Source of the DNA: Patescibacteria group bacterium
GTDB taxonomy: Bacteria; Patescibacteriota; Minisyncoccia; CAIUEV01; JAHKAQ01
Reading direction: 5' to 3'
Assembly (NCBI GenBank): GCA_018825765.1
Contig: JAHKAQ010000034.1
Coordinates: 1 to 7,948 of the forward strand
Length of the DNA stretch: 7,948 bases
Position numbers and translations under genes: made by a program
The notes under the pieces: generated by a model
Database searches by the model: none
What the model saw: only the letters and a program-made list of their open reading frames with translations
Told to the model about the DNA's origin: nothing
Shown: positions 1 through 6,664 of the stretch, one piece after another
How positions within the stretch are numbered: the stretch's first letter is position 1
Layout of the letters: every line of letters begins with the position of its first letter

Positions 1-9
1 CCAATAAAT

Positions 10-1230
10 CTAATGAAACTCTTTTAACTCAAATTCACAAGCCAATTCACCCAGCGCCTCTCCTAAAGCTCGCCTTAACGCGGGATCTTTCCTGATTTTA
101 GCGCTCACCTCCAACTGAATCGTATTAAAGTTAAGGCCAAATCCTGGGATCCTCATCTCGCGTTCATTGCCATCTGAAGTTTGCACTAAAAAATTCCCGC
201 CCTGTCTAAAATTATCCAACCCCACACCAGAAGCGGCAAAACTCTGACCCAATCGCTTTACCTCTCTCCTGTTTAACCTGCCATCCTGCCCCGCCTCAAA
301 CAATTCCACCTTATCCTTTCCTCTTCTATCTATAGCCAACTTCATATTCTGCTCCCCTCCCAATTTTTCCGCCAGTTTTAATTCCAGCTCCGCGCTAAAC
401 CATTCCTTCAACTCGTCGCTCGCGAACTCTTTTCTCTTCCCGGATTTTAAGCTGCCACCGCCGACTACCAAATCGTAAGCGTCTCCAGAATCATCAATTT
501 CTCTATCTTTCATGCCATGAACCGTAACCTGCAAAAAAGGCTCCAATAACTTACCCCGATCGTCCAACTTCCCGGTCCTTTTTAACTCTTTCTCCAGCGC
601 CCAATACCATGAAGCGCGAATACTGGTCGGATATTCCTTGGTCTGAATAAAGGTTCCCTCCTCCTCTTTGCCCACCCCTCTAGATTTATTAAAAAAAGTT
701 TTTCTGTTCGCGTCGCCAAACATTCGGCTTCTTTTAGCTACCATTTTCCCTGATTTCAAATCTCTTTCCTGATTTTCCCTGGCCCAATCCACTATCGCGT
801 CCGTGCCCGGCTCGTCCACATCTCTTAAACTATCTATTGCCTGATAAACCATCAAATCCGGATTCTCTACGGACAAAAATTTATGCGGTTTTTCATTTTC
901 AGGAGCCTTGAGCCATTTTTTTATTATCTCTTGCAATTCCTCGGGTTCTCTACCCGGAAATTTTTCCCTCAATAATCTAACCATTTCCCCAGCTTCCGGG
1001 TTTTTCAAATGAGGAATCACAAACATCACTTTAGACTCTTGAGAGCCAGCTTCTACATCCCAATATTTATTTATCGCTCGCTCTTTTGTCTCCGGACTCT
1101 CTTGGCTCAGCGATTCCTTGCCCACTTTTTTTATTACCACCTCGCGCCGTTCTCGAGCCGATGAGATACCCGCTTCCTGCGCCTCTCGCACAGCGGATCG
1201 AATCTCGCCAAAACGATTTTCTCCTTGCAT
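10..1230 (-). CDS. N-formylglutamate amidohydrolase-like (putative zinc hydrolase), 406 aa
   Basis: Distant match to the N-formylglutamate amidohydrolase superfamily (zinc-dependent amide hydrolases), recognised from ordered motifs rather than overall similarity. Numbered from the chosen start: an IPH near residue 74 (first metal-ligand position in the family), FGDANR at 171-176 (cf. family DlNR), TVHGMKDR at 236-243 (cf. DlHS), DLVVGGG at 253-259, NFRQGGN at 340-346 and IQLEVS at 371-376 (cf. alQiE). It is longer than the usual 250-290 residues, with a charged N-terminal extension of about 65 residues and inserts. No signal peptide or membrane segment is seen, so it is probably cytoplasmic. 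The frame is open to an ATG at 1299, but the ATG at 1230 is preferred because a -10 element at 1277-1288 lies between them and the extra 23 residues are AT-driven. No Shine-Dalgarno sequence is visible. Substrate unknown; the superfamily call is moderately sure, the enzyme activity is inference. Confidence 0.6.
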   Translation of the reverse strand: MQGENRFGEIRSAVREAQEAGISSARERREVVIKKVGKESLSQESPETKERAINKYWDVEAGSQESKVMFVIPHLKNPEAGEMVRLLREKFPGREPEELQEIIKKWLKAPENEKPHKFLSVENPDLMVYQAIDSLRDVDEPGTDAIVDWARENQERDLKSGKMVAKRSRMFGDANRKTFFNKSRGVGKEEEGTFIQTKEYPTSIRASWYWALEKELKRTGKLDDRGKLLEPFLQVTVHGMKDREIDDSGDAYDLVVGGGSLKSGKRKEFASDELKEWFSAELELKLAEKLGGEQNMKLAIDRRGKDKVELFEAGQDGRLNRREVKRLGQSFAASGVGLDNFRQGGNFLVQTSDGNEREMRIPGFGLNFNTIQLEVSAKIRKDPALRRALGEALGELACEFELKEFH

Positions 1231-1276
1231 AATAATTTTTATTTCTAAATTTAAAACTCTCTTAAATCTTTTACCT

Positions 1277-1288
1277 ATTATAATACCA
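1277..1288 (-). promoter_or_regulatory. Extended -10 promoter for the 10-1230 gene
   Basis: On the minus strand this reads TGGTATTATAAT, giving an extended -10 (TGGTATTAT) that overlaps a perfect TATAAT three bases downstream. A start near 1270-1273 would leave a leader of about 40 nt before the ATG at 1230. There is no good -35 hexamer 16-18 bp upstream. The same extended -10 core occurs before two other leftward genes (6513-6521 and 7327-7335). Confidence 0.5.
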
Positions 1289-1372
1289 AAATACCCCAAA
1301 ATACTCTAAAAACAAACTCACAAAAAACAACTAACTGCCTTATGGTTTATATATAGGCTATGGCTGTAGATT

Positions 1373-1406
1373 AAAAAAATTTCTCAGGGCAAAAAAGAAC
1401 TGAGAA
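1373..1406 (-). terminator. Rho-independent terminator after the M23 peptidase gene
   Basis: A 7-bp stem, TTCTCAG (1381-1387) with CTGAGAA (1400-1406) around a 12-nt loop, is followed on the minus strand by one A and then seven T (1379-1373). It lies about 80 nt beyond the M23 stop codon, in the right orientation to end that transcript before the next leftward gene. Confidence 0.75.
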
Positions 1407-1484
1407 GGAAAAGAGACAAAAAAAGCATGGGGGCAAAAGGAAAGAAGGGAAGAAAAAGGGGCATTAAATTCTTGAATTTTCACA

Positions 1485-2177
1485 CTACTCACACCCCAAC
1501 ACCAAACAAGGATCAATCCAGCTATTCAATTCCTGTTTGCTATTAACATACCCTTTCAAATTTATCTCACTTCCCTTATATATCCCCAGATGAAGATGCT
1601 TTCTTTCATAATCAGTCTCGCTACTCTTATCATCTCCTAAAACACCCAGGACCGCGCCCTTCTTCACTTCCTCTCCTGCTTCATACTTCATCTTCGACCT
1701 GTCCAAATGCCCGTAAACCACCGTCATCTCCTGACCATCCCGCTCACAACTCTCCACCGCCACCCCTCCGTAGCCCGAAATAAAAGAGGAAAGAACCAGC
1801 CTGCCCGAACAAATCACCCGAATTTCTACTTCCTTCTCAAATTCGTCCTCAAAAACCTCAAGATCTATACCCGTATGATAGCCCGGGAACCGCTCGGGCT
1901 GGACCGGAGAATTCTCCCTGGTAATAAATTGAGAGAATCGCTTCTTAGTCAATCTTTCATTCAAACGAGATAAAGGAACAGCTGTCTCACCTCCATCTTC
2001 CTCCCCGGCCTTCCCGCTTCGCGCGTCCTTTCCAGAATCAAACATCGCCATTTCCTCCCGGCCGGAAATTCCAACTCGCTCATCCTCGCCCCCTTTATTT
2101 ATCTCAAACCAAGCCAAAAAACCTCCGGCAAAAAGTAGCAATATAACAATGAAAATCTTATAATTCATAAAACTCAT
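1485..2177 (-). CDS. Membrane-anchored M23 (LytM-type) metallopeptidase, 230 aa
   Basis: Peptidase family M23, zinc endopeptidases or binding domains that act on peptidoglycan crosslinks outside the membrane. An N-terminal hydrophobic segment (residues 6-24) acts as signal anchor, followed by a charged low-complexity linker (about 28-90) and a C-terminal LytM domain. The catalytic pattern is intact: HTGID at 101-105 (H101 and D105 as metal ligands), YGHL with H157, and HLH at 194-196. It should therefore be an active enzyme rather than a degenerate LytM. Two in-frame ATGs (2177 and 2168) precede the anchor; neither has a Shine-Dalgarno sequence, so the longer is listed. It sits between two terminator-like hairpins (2189-2219 and 1373-1406), suggesting a single-gene transcript or read-through from upstream. 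Family call sure; exact bond cleaved not known. Confidence 0.88.
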   Translation of the reverse strand: MSFMNYKIFIVILLLFAGGFLAWFEINKGGEDERVGISGREEMAMFDSGKDARSGKAGEEDGGETAVPLSRLNERLTKKRFSQFITRENSPVQPERFPGYHTGIDLEVFEDEFEKEVEIRVICSGRLVLSSFISGYGGVAVESCERDGQEMTVVYGHLDRSKMKYEAGEEVKKGAVLGVLGDDKSSETDYERKHLHLGIYKGSEINLKGYVNSKQELNSWIDPCLVLGCE

Positions 2178-2188
2178 AAAAATATTTT

Positions 2189-2219
2189 AAAACGAATCCT
2201 TTTTCCCCGGATTCGTTTT
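2189..2219 (-). terminator. Hairpin terminator between the cysteine-rich gene and the M23 gene
   Basis: Perfect 11-bp inverted repeat AAAACGAATCC (2189-2199) and GGATTCGTTTT (2209-2219) around a 9-nt loop. On the minus strand the downstream arm runs into TTTTAAAATATTTTT, and the upstream arm is preceded by A-rich sequence, so it could work in either direction. It starts 9 nt after the stop codon of the cysteine-rich gene and ends 11 nt before the M23 ATG, so it may also act as an attenuator for M23. Confidence 0.7.
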
Positions 2220-2228
2220 GTTTTGTAA

Positions 2229-2618
2229 TCATAAAAGCCTCCGCTCTCGGGCGGTGGCTACCCATTTTTCATTTTCCTCCCTCCCTATTACGCAGAGAGG
2301 GTAAAAAACGCAAGTCCCCTGCGAGCACCAGCCGTCTATGGCGGTGCCACAACAGGCCCAATTCCCTTCCCTCCTCTGTATCTCTCTTATAGCCACAGTT
2401 GTGACCAAGCGGTCACATACCGGACATAAATCTCGCTCTACTCTTACCCTTTCCCCGCCCAACAGAAATTTCAAACTCACTCTCAATTTCCGGCAATGGG
2501 CGGATAGTTCACCAGTCAAATTTCTTAATTCTTCGCCAACCTGATCATCCGCCCAAACTTCCCAGCAGTTCAGGCATTGTTTAAATTCACACTTCTCTAA
2601 TAACTCTCTTGTTCCCAT
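2229..2618 (-). CDS. Cysteine-rich protein of unknown function, 129 aa
   Basis: Not recognised. The 129-residue product has eleven cysteines: C10, C15, C18, C42, C65, C68, C89, C90, C98, C103 and C109. Several are spaced like metal-binding knuckles: CLNC at 15-18, CPVC at 65-68, an adjacent CC at 89-90, and C-x4-C-x5-C at 98-109. There is no signal peptide or membrane helix. A zinc-ribbon-like or iron-sulfur protein is possible, but no known family is matched by eye. The start is well supported: AGGAGG at 2626-2631 lies 7 nt before the ATG, the only strong Shine-Dalgarno in this window. It lies 44 nt behind the YjjX-type gene, has its own TATAAT at that gene's stop codon, and ends 9 nt before a terminator. 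Confidence 0.8.
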   Translation of the reverse strand: MGTRELLEKCEFKQCLNCWEVWADDQVGEELRNLTGELSAHCRKLRVSLKFLLGGERVRVERDLCPVCDRLVTTVAIREIQRREGNWACCGTAIDGWCSQGTCVFYPLCVIGREENEKWVATARERRLL

Positions 2619-2625
2619 CTTTCTC

Positions 2626-2631
2626 CCTCCT
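2626..2631 (-). promoter_or_regulatory. Strong ribosome binding site AGGAGG
   Basis: Minus strand AGGAGG with 7-nt spacing to the ATG at 2618. It fixes the start of the cysteine-rich gene and stands out because none of the other protein genes here has a comparable site. Confidence 0.85.
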
Positions 2632-2635
2632 TTTA

Positions 2636-2661
2636 AATTGTTAAACCAGGAACTAACAATT
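2636..2661. repeat. Short inverted repeat behind the YjjX-type gene
   Basis: AATTGTTA (2636-2643) and TAACAATT (2654-2661) form a perfect 8-bp stem around a 10-nt spacer, between the YjjX-type stop codon and the AGGAGG of the next gene. It lies around the predicted transcription start for the cysteine-rich gene. It could be a weak AT-rich terminator or an operator; no U-run follows, so the role is open. Confidence 0.4.
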
Positions 2662-2689
2662 ATTATACTCTCCCCGTTTCCCCATACAA
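2662..2689 (-). promoter_or_regulatory. Probable promoter for the cysteine-rich gene
   Basis: A perfect TATAAT on the minus strand (2667-2662) overlaps the stop codon of the preceding gene. A weak -35, TTGTAT (2689-2684), lies 16 bp upstream. Predicted transcription begins near 2655, within the 2636-2661 inverted repeat. Confidence 0.4.
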
Positions 2690-3226
2690 GCCTTTATTCT
2701 CCACCTGAATAAGCGCCGTCACAATCGCCTGCTTGGTATAACCCTTTCTCGTGAGCCGTCCGCCGGTCAAAATTCCAATCGCCCCTTCCTCTCTGCCTAA
2801 CCGCGCCTTATTAGAAAGTCCAAGCTCCCTAAAAGCCTGGGTCACGGTCAGTCCTTTGTCAAAAATAAGCTTCACCGCCTTTTTTGGATATTCAAAACAG
2901 GATGAAAACCCCAAACAAAAATCCTTTCCGTCAAAAATCGCGCAAACACAAGTATCCATGTATCCGGATTTAGTACCCGCGGTCTTCATCAAACCTGACT
3001 CCAGCCCGAAAGAAAAATCAACCTCGCCCCGACTCTTTTCCCAAGCCGTCCTAGCCCTATTTTCCGCCCCCTTTATGGTCTCCTTGATCGTCTTAGGCTG
3101 TTCTGAAACTCCGGAACAAACCTCTATCGCCTTAAGCGAAAAATCACCAAAAAGCTCGTAACCTCGCAAAGTCTCGCGCAAAGCCTCCACTTTTGCTTCA
3201 TTTTTTGTCCCAATAATAACTTTCAT
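2663..3226 (-). CDS. yjjX: Inosine/xanthosine triphosphatase, YjjX family (non-canonical purine NTP phosphatase), 187 aa
   Basis: Hydrolyses damaged purine nucleotides such as ITP and XTP to the diphosphates, keeping deaminated bases out of RNA and DNA (family activity; EC 3.6.1.73). Recognised from the N-terminal GTKNEAK (6-12), SGVSEQP (38-44), GLESG (74-78, where acidic residues bind metal), GREEGAIGILTGGRLTR (144-160) and the following Y163 and QA (166-167), all matching the E. coli protein in order. Length is close to the family norm of 170-185 residues, and the product is soluble. The ATG at 3226 gives the expected MKVIIGTKNEAK start, but no Shine-Dalgarno is visible. It lies 19 nt behind the CapA-type gene with no promoter in the gap, so the two are probably cotranscribed although their functions look unrelated. 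Confidence 0.9.
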   Translation of the reverse strand: MKVIIGTKNEAKVEALRETLRGYELFGDFSLKAIEVCSGVSEQPKTIKETIKGAENRARTAWEKSRGEVDFSFGLESGLMKTAGTKSGYMDTCVCAIFDGKDFCLGFSSCFEYPKKAVKLIFDKGLTVTQAFRELGLSNKARLGREEGAIGILTGGRLTRKGYTKQAIVTALIQVENKGLYGETGRV

Positions 3227-3245
3227 TTAATCTAATTAAAACTGA

Positions 3246-4319
3246 TTATTTCTTCTCTTTTAAAACAGTCCGCCCGTCTTTTTCCAAAAAAATCTCCTGC
3301 TCCTCAAATTCCATAGACTGATCCTCGCGTCCAATCGTTACCTCCACCACCAGCCCCCTTCTAGTTTCCGGGCTAAAATACTGGTCAAAAATAAAATTCC
3401 CCAGCGAATAATAAATCATTTTCCCCTGATAATTTTCCTTCTCCCCGATAACGTGCGGGTGGCTTCCTATCACCAGATCCGCGCCGCGCGAAATAAACTC
3501 GCGCGCCAGAATCCGCGTTTCCCCGCTCGGACTCTTCTTATACTCCCGGTCCCAATGCGCGTAAACCACCACCAGATCCGCCCGCTCATTTAAAAATTCA
3601 ATGTCCTCCAAAACCTTTTCCCGCGCATGAGCCGCGAACCCGTTATAATTGCAAAATCCTATCTTTACTCCGTCTACCTCCTCTATCACCCGGCGCCAAT
3701 CACCACCGGCCGCGTCCTCACTTGCCTCCCCTATATTGCCAAAATACCTCACCCCAACCGCGTCCAAATATCGCCTGGTCTCCTCAAGTCCGTCCATCCC
3801 AAAATTCAAAATATGATTATTGCCCAAATTCACAAGCCTGATGTTATTCTCCCTAAGCCCCCGCGCCACTTTGGAAGAAAAAGTGAAAACCATGTGCCGC
3901 TTGTCCCCAAAAACAGTCCCCGCGCTCACCGAAGACTTGTCTGTAATCGGACCTTCCAAATTTCCCACCACCAGATCCACCTCACGCAACCGATCCCCCG
4001 CTCCGCTAAAAACAAAACCCAGGCCCTTTTTCTCTATCACTTCTCTAATCCAGCGGTCAAACATCATGTCTCCCACAAACAAAAGTTTGATTTCATCCTT
4101 GCCTTCCCGTTTCAAAAAATCCTCTTCCCTTTCCTCTTTCCTTCCTGAAACCCCCTTATCCTGCCGCTCGACCCCGGCCGAAATTTCAGCCGGCGCCAAA
4201 ACCTCCTGACCGCCCTGCGTTACCCTTAAAAAACTTCTCCAATAAAAAACCGCGCCAAAAACAAACGCCAAAAATCCAAAAACAGAAAACACGATCTTAA
4301 CCAATTTTAATTTTTTCAT
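3246..4319 (-). CDS. CapA family protein (metallophosphatase fold), membrane-anchored, 357 aa
   Basis: CapA/PgsA-type protein, a family linked to poly-gamma-glutamate capsule production and with a calcineurin-like phosphoesterase fold; here probably extracellular. From the chosen start: a basic N-terminus and hydrophobic anchor (about 6-27), a charged linker to about residue 75, then the domain with FVGDMMFDR (81-89, metal-binding D84), GNLEGP (119-124), NLGNNH (164-169), YAHWDREY (253-260), GSHPHV (285-290) and YSLGNFIFD (304-312). All hallmark motifs are present, although the usual HWG is HWD. The frame extends to an ATG at 4349, but the ATG at 4319 is preferred: it begins MKKLK directly before the anchor, and the predicted -10 element lies at 4354-4359. 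No other pgs/cap genes are visible, so polyglutamate synthesis cannot be assumed; a broader phosphatase or polymer role is possible. Confidence 0.88.
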   Translation of the reverse strand: MKKLKLVKIVFSVFGFLAFVFGAVFYWRSFLRVTQGGQEVLAPAEISAGVERQDKGVSGRKEEREEDFLKREGKDEIKLLFVGDMMFDRWIREVIEKKGLGFVFSGAGDRLREVDLVVGNLEGPITDKSSVSAGTVFGDKRHMVFTFSSKVARGLRENNIRLVNLGNNHILNFGMDGLEETRRYLDAVGVRYFGNIGEASEDAAGGDWRRVIEEVDGVKIGFCNYNGFAAHAREKVLEDIEFLNERADLVVVYAHWDREYKKSPSGETRILAREFISRGADLVIGSHPHVIGEKENYQGKMIYYSLGNFIFDQYFSPETRRGLVVEVTIGREDQSMEFEEQEIFLEKDGRTVLKEKK

Positions 4320-4353
4320 ATTTCTTGACAAAGCCGGACAACAAACCACTCAA

Positions 4354-4382
4354 ACTATATCATTGAATCACTTTCATTTTAA
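4354..4382 (-). promoter_or_regulatory. Probable promoter for the CapA-type gene
   Basis: Minus strand TTAAAA (4382-4377), a 17-bp spacer, and TATAGT (4359-4354). Predicted start near 4347, leader about 28 nt. It overlaps the opposing gpmI promoter. Confidence 0.45.
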
Positions 4383-4391
4383 GAGTAAAAT
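4363..4391 (+). promoter_or_regulatory. Probable promoter for gpmI
   Basis: TTGAAT (4363-4368), a 17-bp spacer, and TAAAAT (4386-4391), close to the sigma-70 consensus. Transcription would begin near 4398, leaving a leader of about 45 nt without a Shine-Dalgarno sequence. Confidence 0.55.
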
Positions 4392-4442
4392 AACAATGTT
4401 CACAAGCCGCTTCTAACTTTCATTTTTCTAAACCATTTTTTT

Positions 4443-6026
4443 ATGCCTCAACACAAACCAGTTGTGCTCGTAATTCTCGACGGCTGGGGAGAAACCGCGG
4501 AAACCCGGGGCAACGCGGCCTTCGCCGCCAATCTCCCCACTATCGACCAATTGGATCAACTCTACCCCAAAATCACCCTTCAGGCGTCTGGTTTGGCCGT
4601 CGGCCTTCCCTGGCTCCAATACGGCAACTCTGAAGTAGGCCACCAGATCTTAGGCACTGGCCAAATTATCTACCAGTACCTCCCCCTTATTTCCGGCGCC
4701 ATCGGCTCCGGCGAATTTATGAAAAACCAAATCCTGCTCCAGGCCATGCAACAGGTCAAAGAAAAACAATCCAAACTCCATCTGCTCGGCCTGATAAGCG
4801 ACGGCGGGGTTCACTCTCATATCGACCACCTGTTCGCCTTAATCGAACTGGCGCGCTGGCAGGGACTTACCCAAAAAACCTTTATTCACGCCGTGACCGA
4901 CGGCCGCGACACGCCTATTCATGAAGCCCAATACTTTATCTCAAGAATAAAAGCCGCCAGCGGCGGCAACATCGCTACCATCGCCGGCCGCTACTATGCT
5001 ATGGACCGAAACAACAACTGGGACCGGACCCAAAAAGCCTACGACGCCATGGTCTTTGGCAAAGGCATTAAAGAAAAAGATCCTCTGGAGGCCGTTAAAA
5101 ATCAATACCAGAGAAATCTAAGCGACGAACACTTGGAACCCGTGGTTATCACTGACAATAACGACAAACCCTTGGCCACTATTGAAGAAAATGACATAGT
5201 CATCTTTTTTAATTTCAGAAAAGACCGGGCCAGACAAATCACCCGGGCTTTTACTTCGCCCCAATTCAATAAATTCCCTAAAAAAAACCACTCTCCGATG
5301 AACTTTGTTTCCATGGTCCGATACAGCCAAAAATTCAACACCCCGGTAGTCTTTCCCCCGCAAAAAATAAGCTGCCGCGTGAGCCAAATCATCTCTGACA
5401 ACCAAATAAAACAGCTTAAAATAGCCGAAACCGAAAAATACGCTCACGTGACCTATTTTTTCAACGGAGGCCTGGAGAAACCTTTTCCTGGAGAAAAACA
5501 AATCCTTATCCCTTCTAAAAACGCTCCCTCTTACGCCAATGTTCCGGAAATGAGCGCTTATGAAATCACTGACACAGTCATAAAGGAACTGGACAAGGAT
5601 GATTACGGTTTTATTCTCGTAAACTACGCCAATCCCGACATGGTCGGCCATACCGGCGACTTCCAGGCCGCTATAAAAGCCGCCCAAACCATAGACTCCT
5701 GCCTAAGAAAACTAATAAAAGTAATCCTGGATAAAAAAGGCTGTCTCCTGATAACCGCTGATCACGGAAATTTTGAAGAAATGATCAATTTAAAAACAGG
5801 CGTTATAGATACCCAGCATTCCAATAACCCGGTCCCCTGCTGGTTCATAACCCCCAATAACCTTGGCCAAAAACTCCAGGACTCCGCGCTTCAGGAAAAA
5901 CCCCGGGGCATGCTGGTGGATATCGCCCCTACCATCCTCTATCTTCTGGGAATAAGAAAACCCCTGACCATGCAGGGGATAAATCTTATTCCCATTCTTC
6001 AAAACCAACAACCCTTTATCTCTTAA
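4443..6026 (+). CDS. gpmI: 2,3-bisphosphoglycerate-independent phosphoglycerate mutase, 527 aa
   Basis: Interconverts 3- and 2-phosphoglycerate in lower glycolysis through a phosphoserine intermediate, with two Mn ions, in the cytoplasm. The full alkaline-phosphatase-like architecture is visible: VILDGWG at 10-16 with metal ligand D13; YGNSEVGH with the phosphorylated serine S63; the phosphoglycerate-binding insert with SDGGVHSH (H124), TDGRDT (152-157), GRYYAMDRN (182-190) and FNFRKDRARQ (256-265); then TEKYAHVTYFFNGG from 330, YANPDMVGHTG with D399 and H403, TADHGN with D440 and H441, and H459 in DTQHSN. Length is slightly above the usual 510-515. The ATG at 4443 gives the normal N-terminus, although no Shine-Dalgarno precedes it. 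It diverges from the CapA-type gene, is the only rightward protein gene here, and its stop codon overlaps that of the leftward gene at 6023. Confidence 0.97.
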   Translation: MPQHKPVVLVILDGWGETAETRGNAAFAANLPTIDQLDQLYPKITLQASGLAVGLPWLQYGNSEVGHQILGTGQIIYQYLPLISGAIGSGEFMKNQILLQAMQQVKEKQSKLHLLGLISDGGVHSHIDHLFALIELARWQGLTQKTFIHAVTDGRDTPIHEAQYFISRIKAASGGNIATIAGRYYAMDRNNNWDRTQKAYDAMVFGKGIKEKDPLEAVKNQYQRNLSDEHLEPVVITDNNDKPLATIEENDIVIFFNFRKDRARQITRAFTSPQFNKFPKKNHSPMNFVSMVRYSQKFNTPVVFPPQKISCRVSQIISDNQIKQLKIAETEKYAHVTYFFNGGLEKPFPGEKQILIPSKNAPSYANVPEMSAYEITDTVIKELDKDDYGFILVNYANPDMVGHTGDFQAAIKAAQTIDSCLRKLIKVILDKKGCLLITADHGNFEEMINLKTGVIDTQHSNNPVPCWFITPNNLGQKLQDSALQEKPRGMLVDIAPTILYLLGIRKPLTMQGINLIPILQNQQPFIS

Positions 6027-6469
6027 TCACCCTGATCCAAGTCATTCTTGCAGGCCGAAACACTGTCCGCCCGGTTTATTTTCGAACATCTTTCCTGTTT
6101 TTCTCCTTGTTGCATCCTATCAATCAACGTCTGCGCCTTTTCTTTAAGTATCCTGAGCCGGGACAATGTTTGATTTACTTCAGTTTCAGAAAAACGTCCC
6201 GAAAGACCGGCTAACTGTTCTTCAATTTTCCCAAGCTCACCAAGAAAACGTTTAAAATTCTCTTTAAAGCTAAAATTCTCTTCCAAATGATCAATAAAAA
6301 TCTCCCCTTCCACCTTTAAACCGAATTTTGAAACCAGCTCACCCTCCTCTTTACGAAGAGATTCCAAGCCGTCCAAAAATCCCTTCTCAATTCTCTCAAG
6401 CTCCTGCGGCGAGGTTTTTGTTTTTCGCGTGGTATCCCGATTTTGAAGCGCGGAATCGTCGTTATTCAT
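6023..6469 (-). CDS. Hypothetical coiled-coil protein, 148 aa
   Basis: Not recognised. The highly charged 148-residue product has no signal peptide, membrane helix or conserved catalytic motif. Residues from about 20 to 125 show heptad-like spacing of leucine, isoleucine and phenylalanine among Glu, Lys and Arg, for example around 22-45 and 75-120, consistent with a helical or coiled-coil rod. The N-terminal 20 residues and the C-terminal 25 look disordered. It could be a small structural or scaffold protein; no function is proposed. The ATG at 6469 lies about 37 nt after a predicted transcription start and lacks a Shine-Dalgarno. Its stop codon overlaps that of gpmI by 4 nt, tail to tail. 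Reality as a gene is supported by the promoter and by typical protein composition, but not by any recognised family. Confidence 0.65.
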   Translation of the reverse strand: MNNDDSALQNRDTTRKTKTSPQELERIEKGFLDGLESLRKEEGELVSKFGLKVEGEIFIDHLEENFSFKENFKRFLGELGKIEEQLAGLSGRFSETEVNQTLSRLRILKEKAQTLIDRMQQGEKQERCSKINRADSVSACKNDLDQGD

Positions 6470-6512
6470 TTTTAAATCTTAAAAACTCAAAATACCCCGG
6501 ATACTTTTTACT

Positions 6513-6541
6513 ATAATATCAAATCAGCCGCTTTTTGTCAT
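6513..6541 (-). promoter_or_regulatory. Promoter for the coiled-coil protein gene
   Basis: Minus strand ATGACA (6541-6536), a 17-bp spacer, and TATTAT (6518-6513), with an extended -10 TG making TGATATTAT (6521-6513). Five of six bases match consensus in each hexamer. The predicted start is near 6506. Confidence 0.6.
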
Positions 6542-6550
6542 ATTAGTTAA

Positions 6551-6590
6551 CCCGCTCTTGCGGGCCTGCGATTTTAAAACCCGCGGTTTT
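6551..6590. repeat. Two adjacent small hairpins, one related to the 7661-7680 repeat
   Basis: CCCGC-TCTT-GCGGG (6551-6564) is followed by AAAACC-CGC-GGTTTT (6576-6590). Read on the minus strand, 6551-6570 matches 7661-7680 at 18 of 20 positions, so this appears to be a dispersed palindromic repeat in opposite orientation. It lies between the coiled-coil gene promoter and the strong terminator at 6625-6660. Confidence 0.6.
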
Positions 6591-6624
6591 CAACACTTTC
6601 TTCGATTAATCCGAAAAAATAGAG

Positions 6625-6660
6625 TAATAAAAAGACAGCCTAAAGGCTGTCTTTTTATTA
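6625..6660. terminator. Strong bidirectional Rho-independent terminator
   Basis: A perfect 16-bp stem (6625-6640 with 6645-6660) around a TAAA loop. The GC core GACAGCC/GGCTGTC is flanked by A-tract and T-tract arms, so it has a U-run on either strand. It lies 5 nt beyond the 3' end of tRNA-Arg (leftward) and is also the first strong stop for rightward transcription from gpmI. Confidence 0.9.
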
Positions 6661-6664
6661 CTTG

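Noticed and set aside
1231..1299. Longer N-terminus for the 10-1230 gene
   Set aside because: The added 23 residues include the predicted -10 element and would precede transcription start; the sequence is AT-driven.
5118..5687. Leftward 189-residue open frame inside gpmI
   Set aside because: It lies wholly antisense to a firmly identified enzyme gene and resembles no protein.
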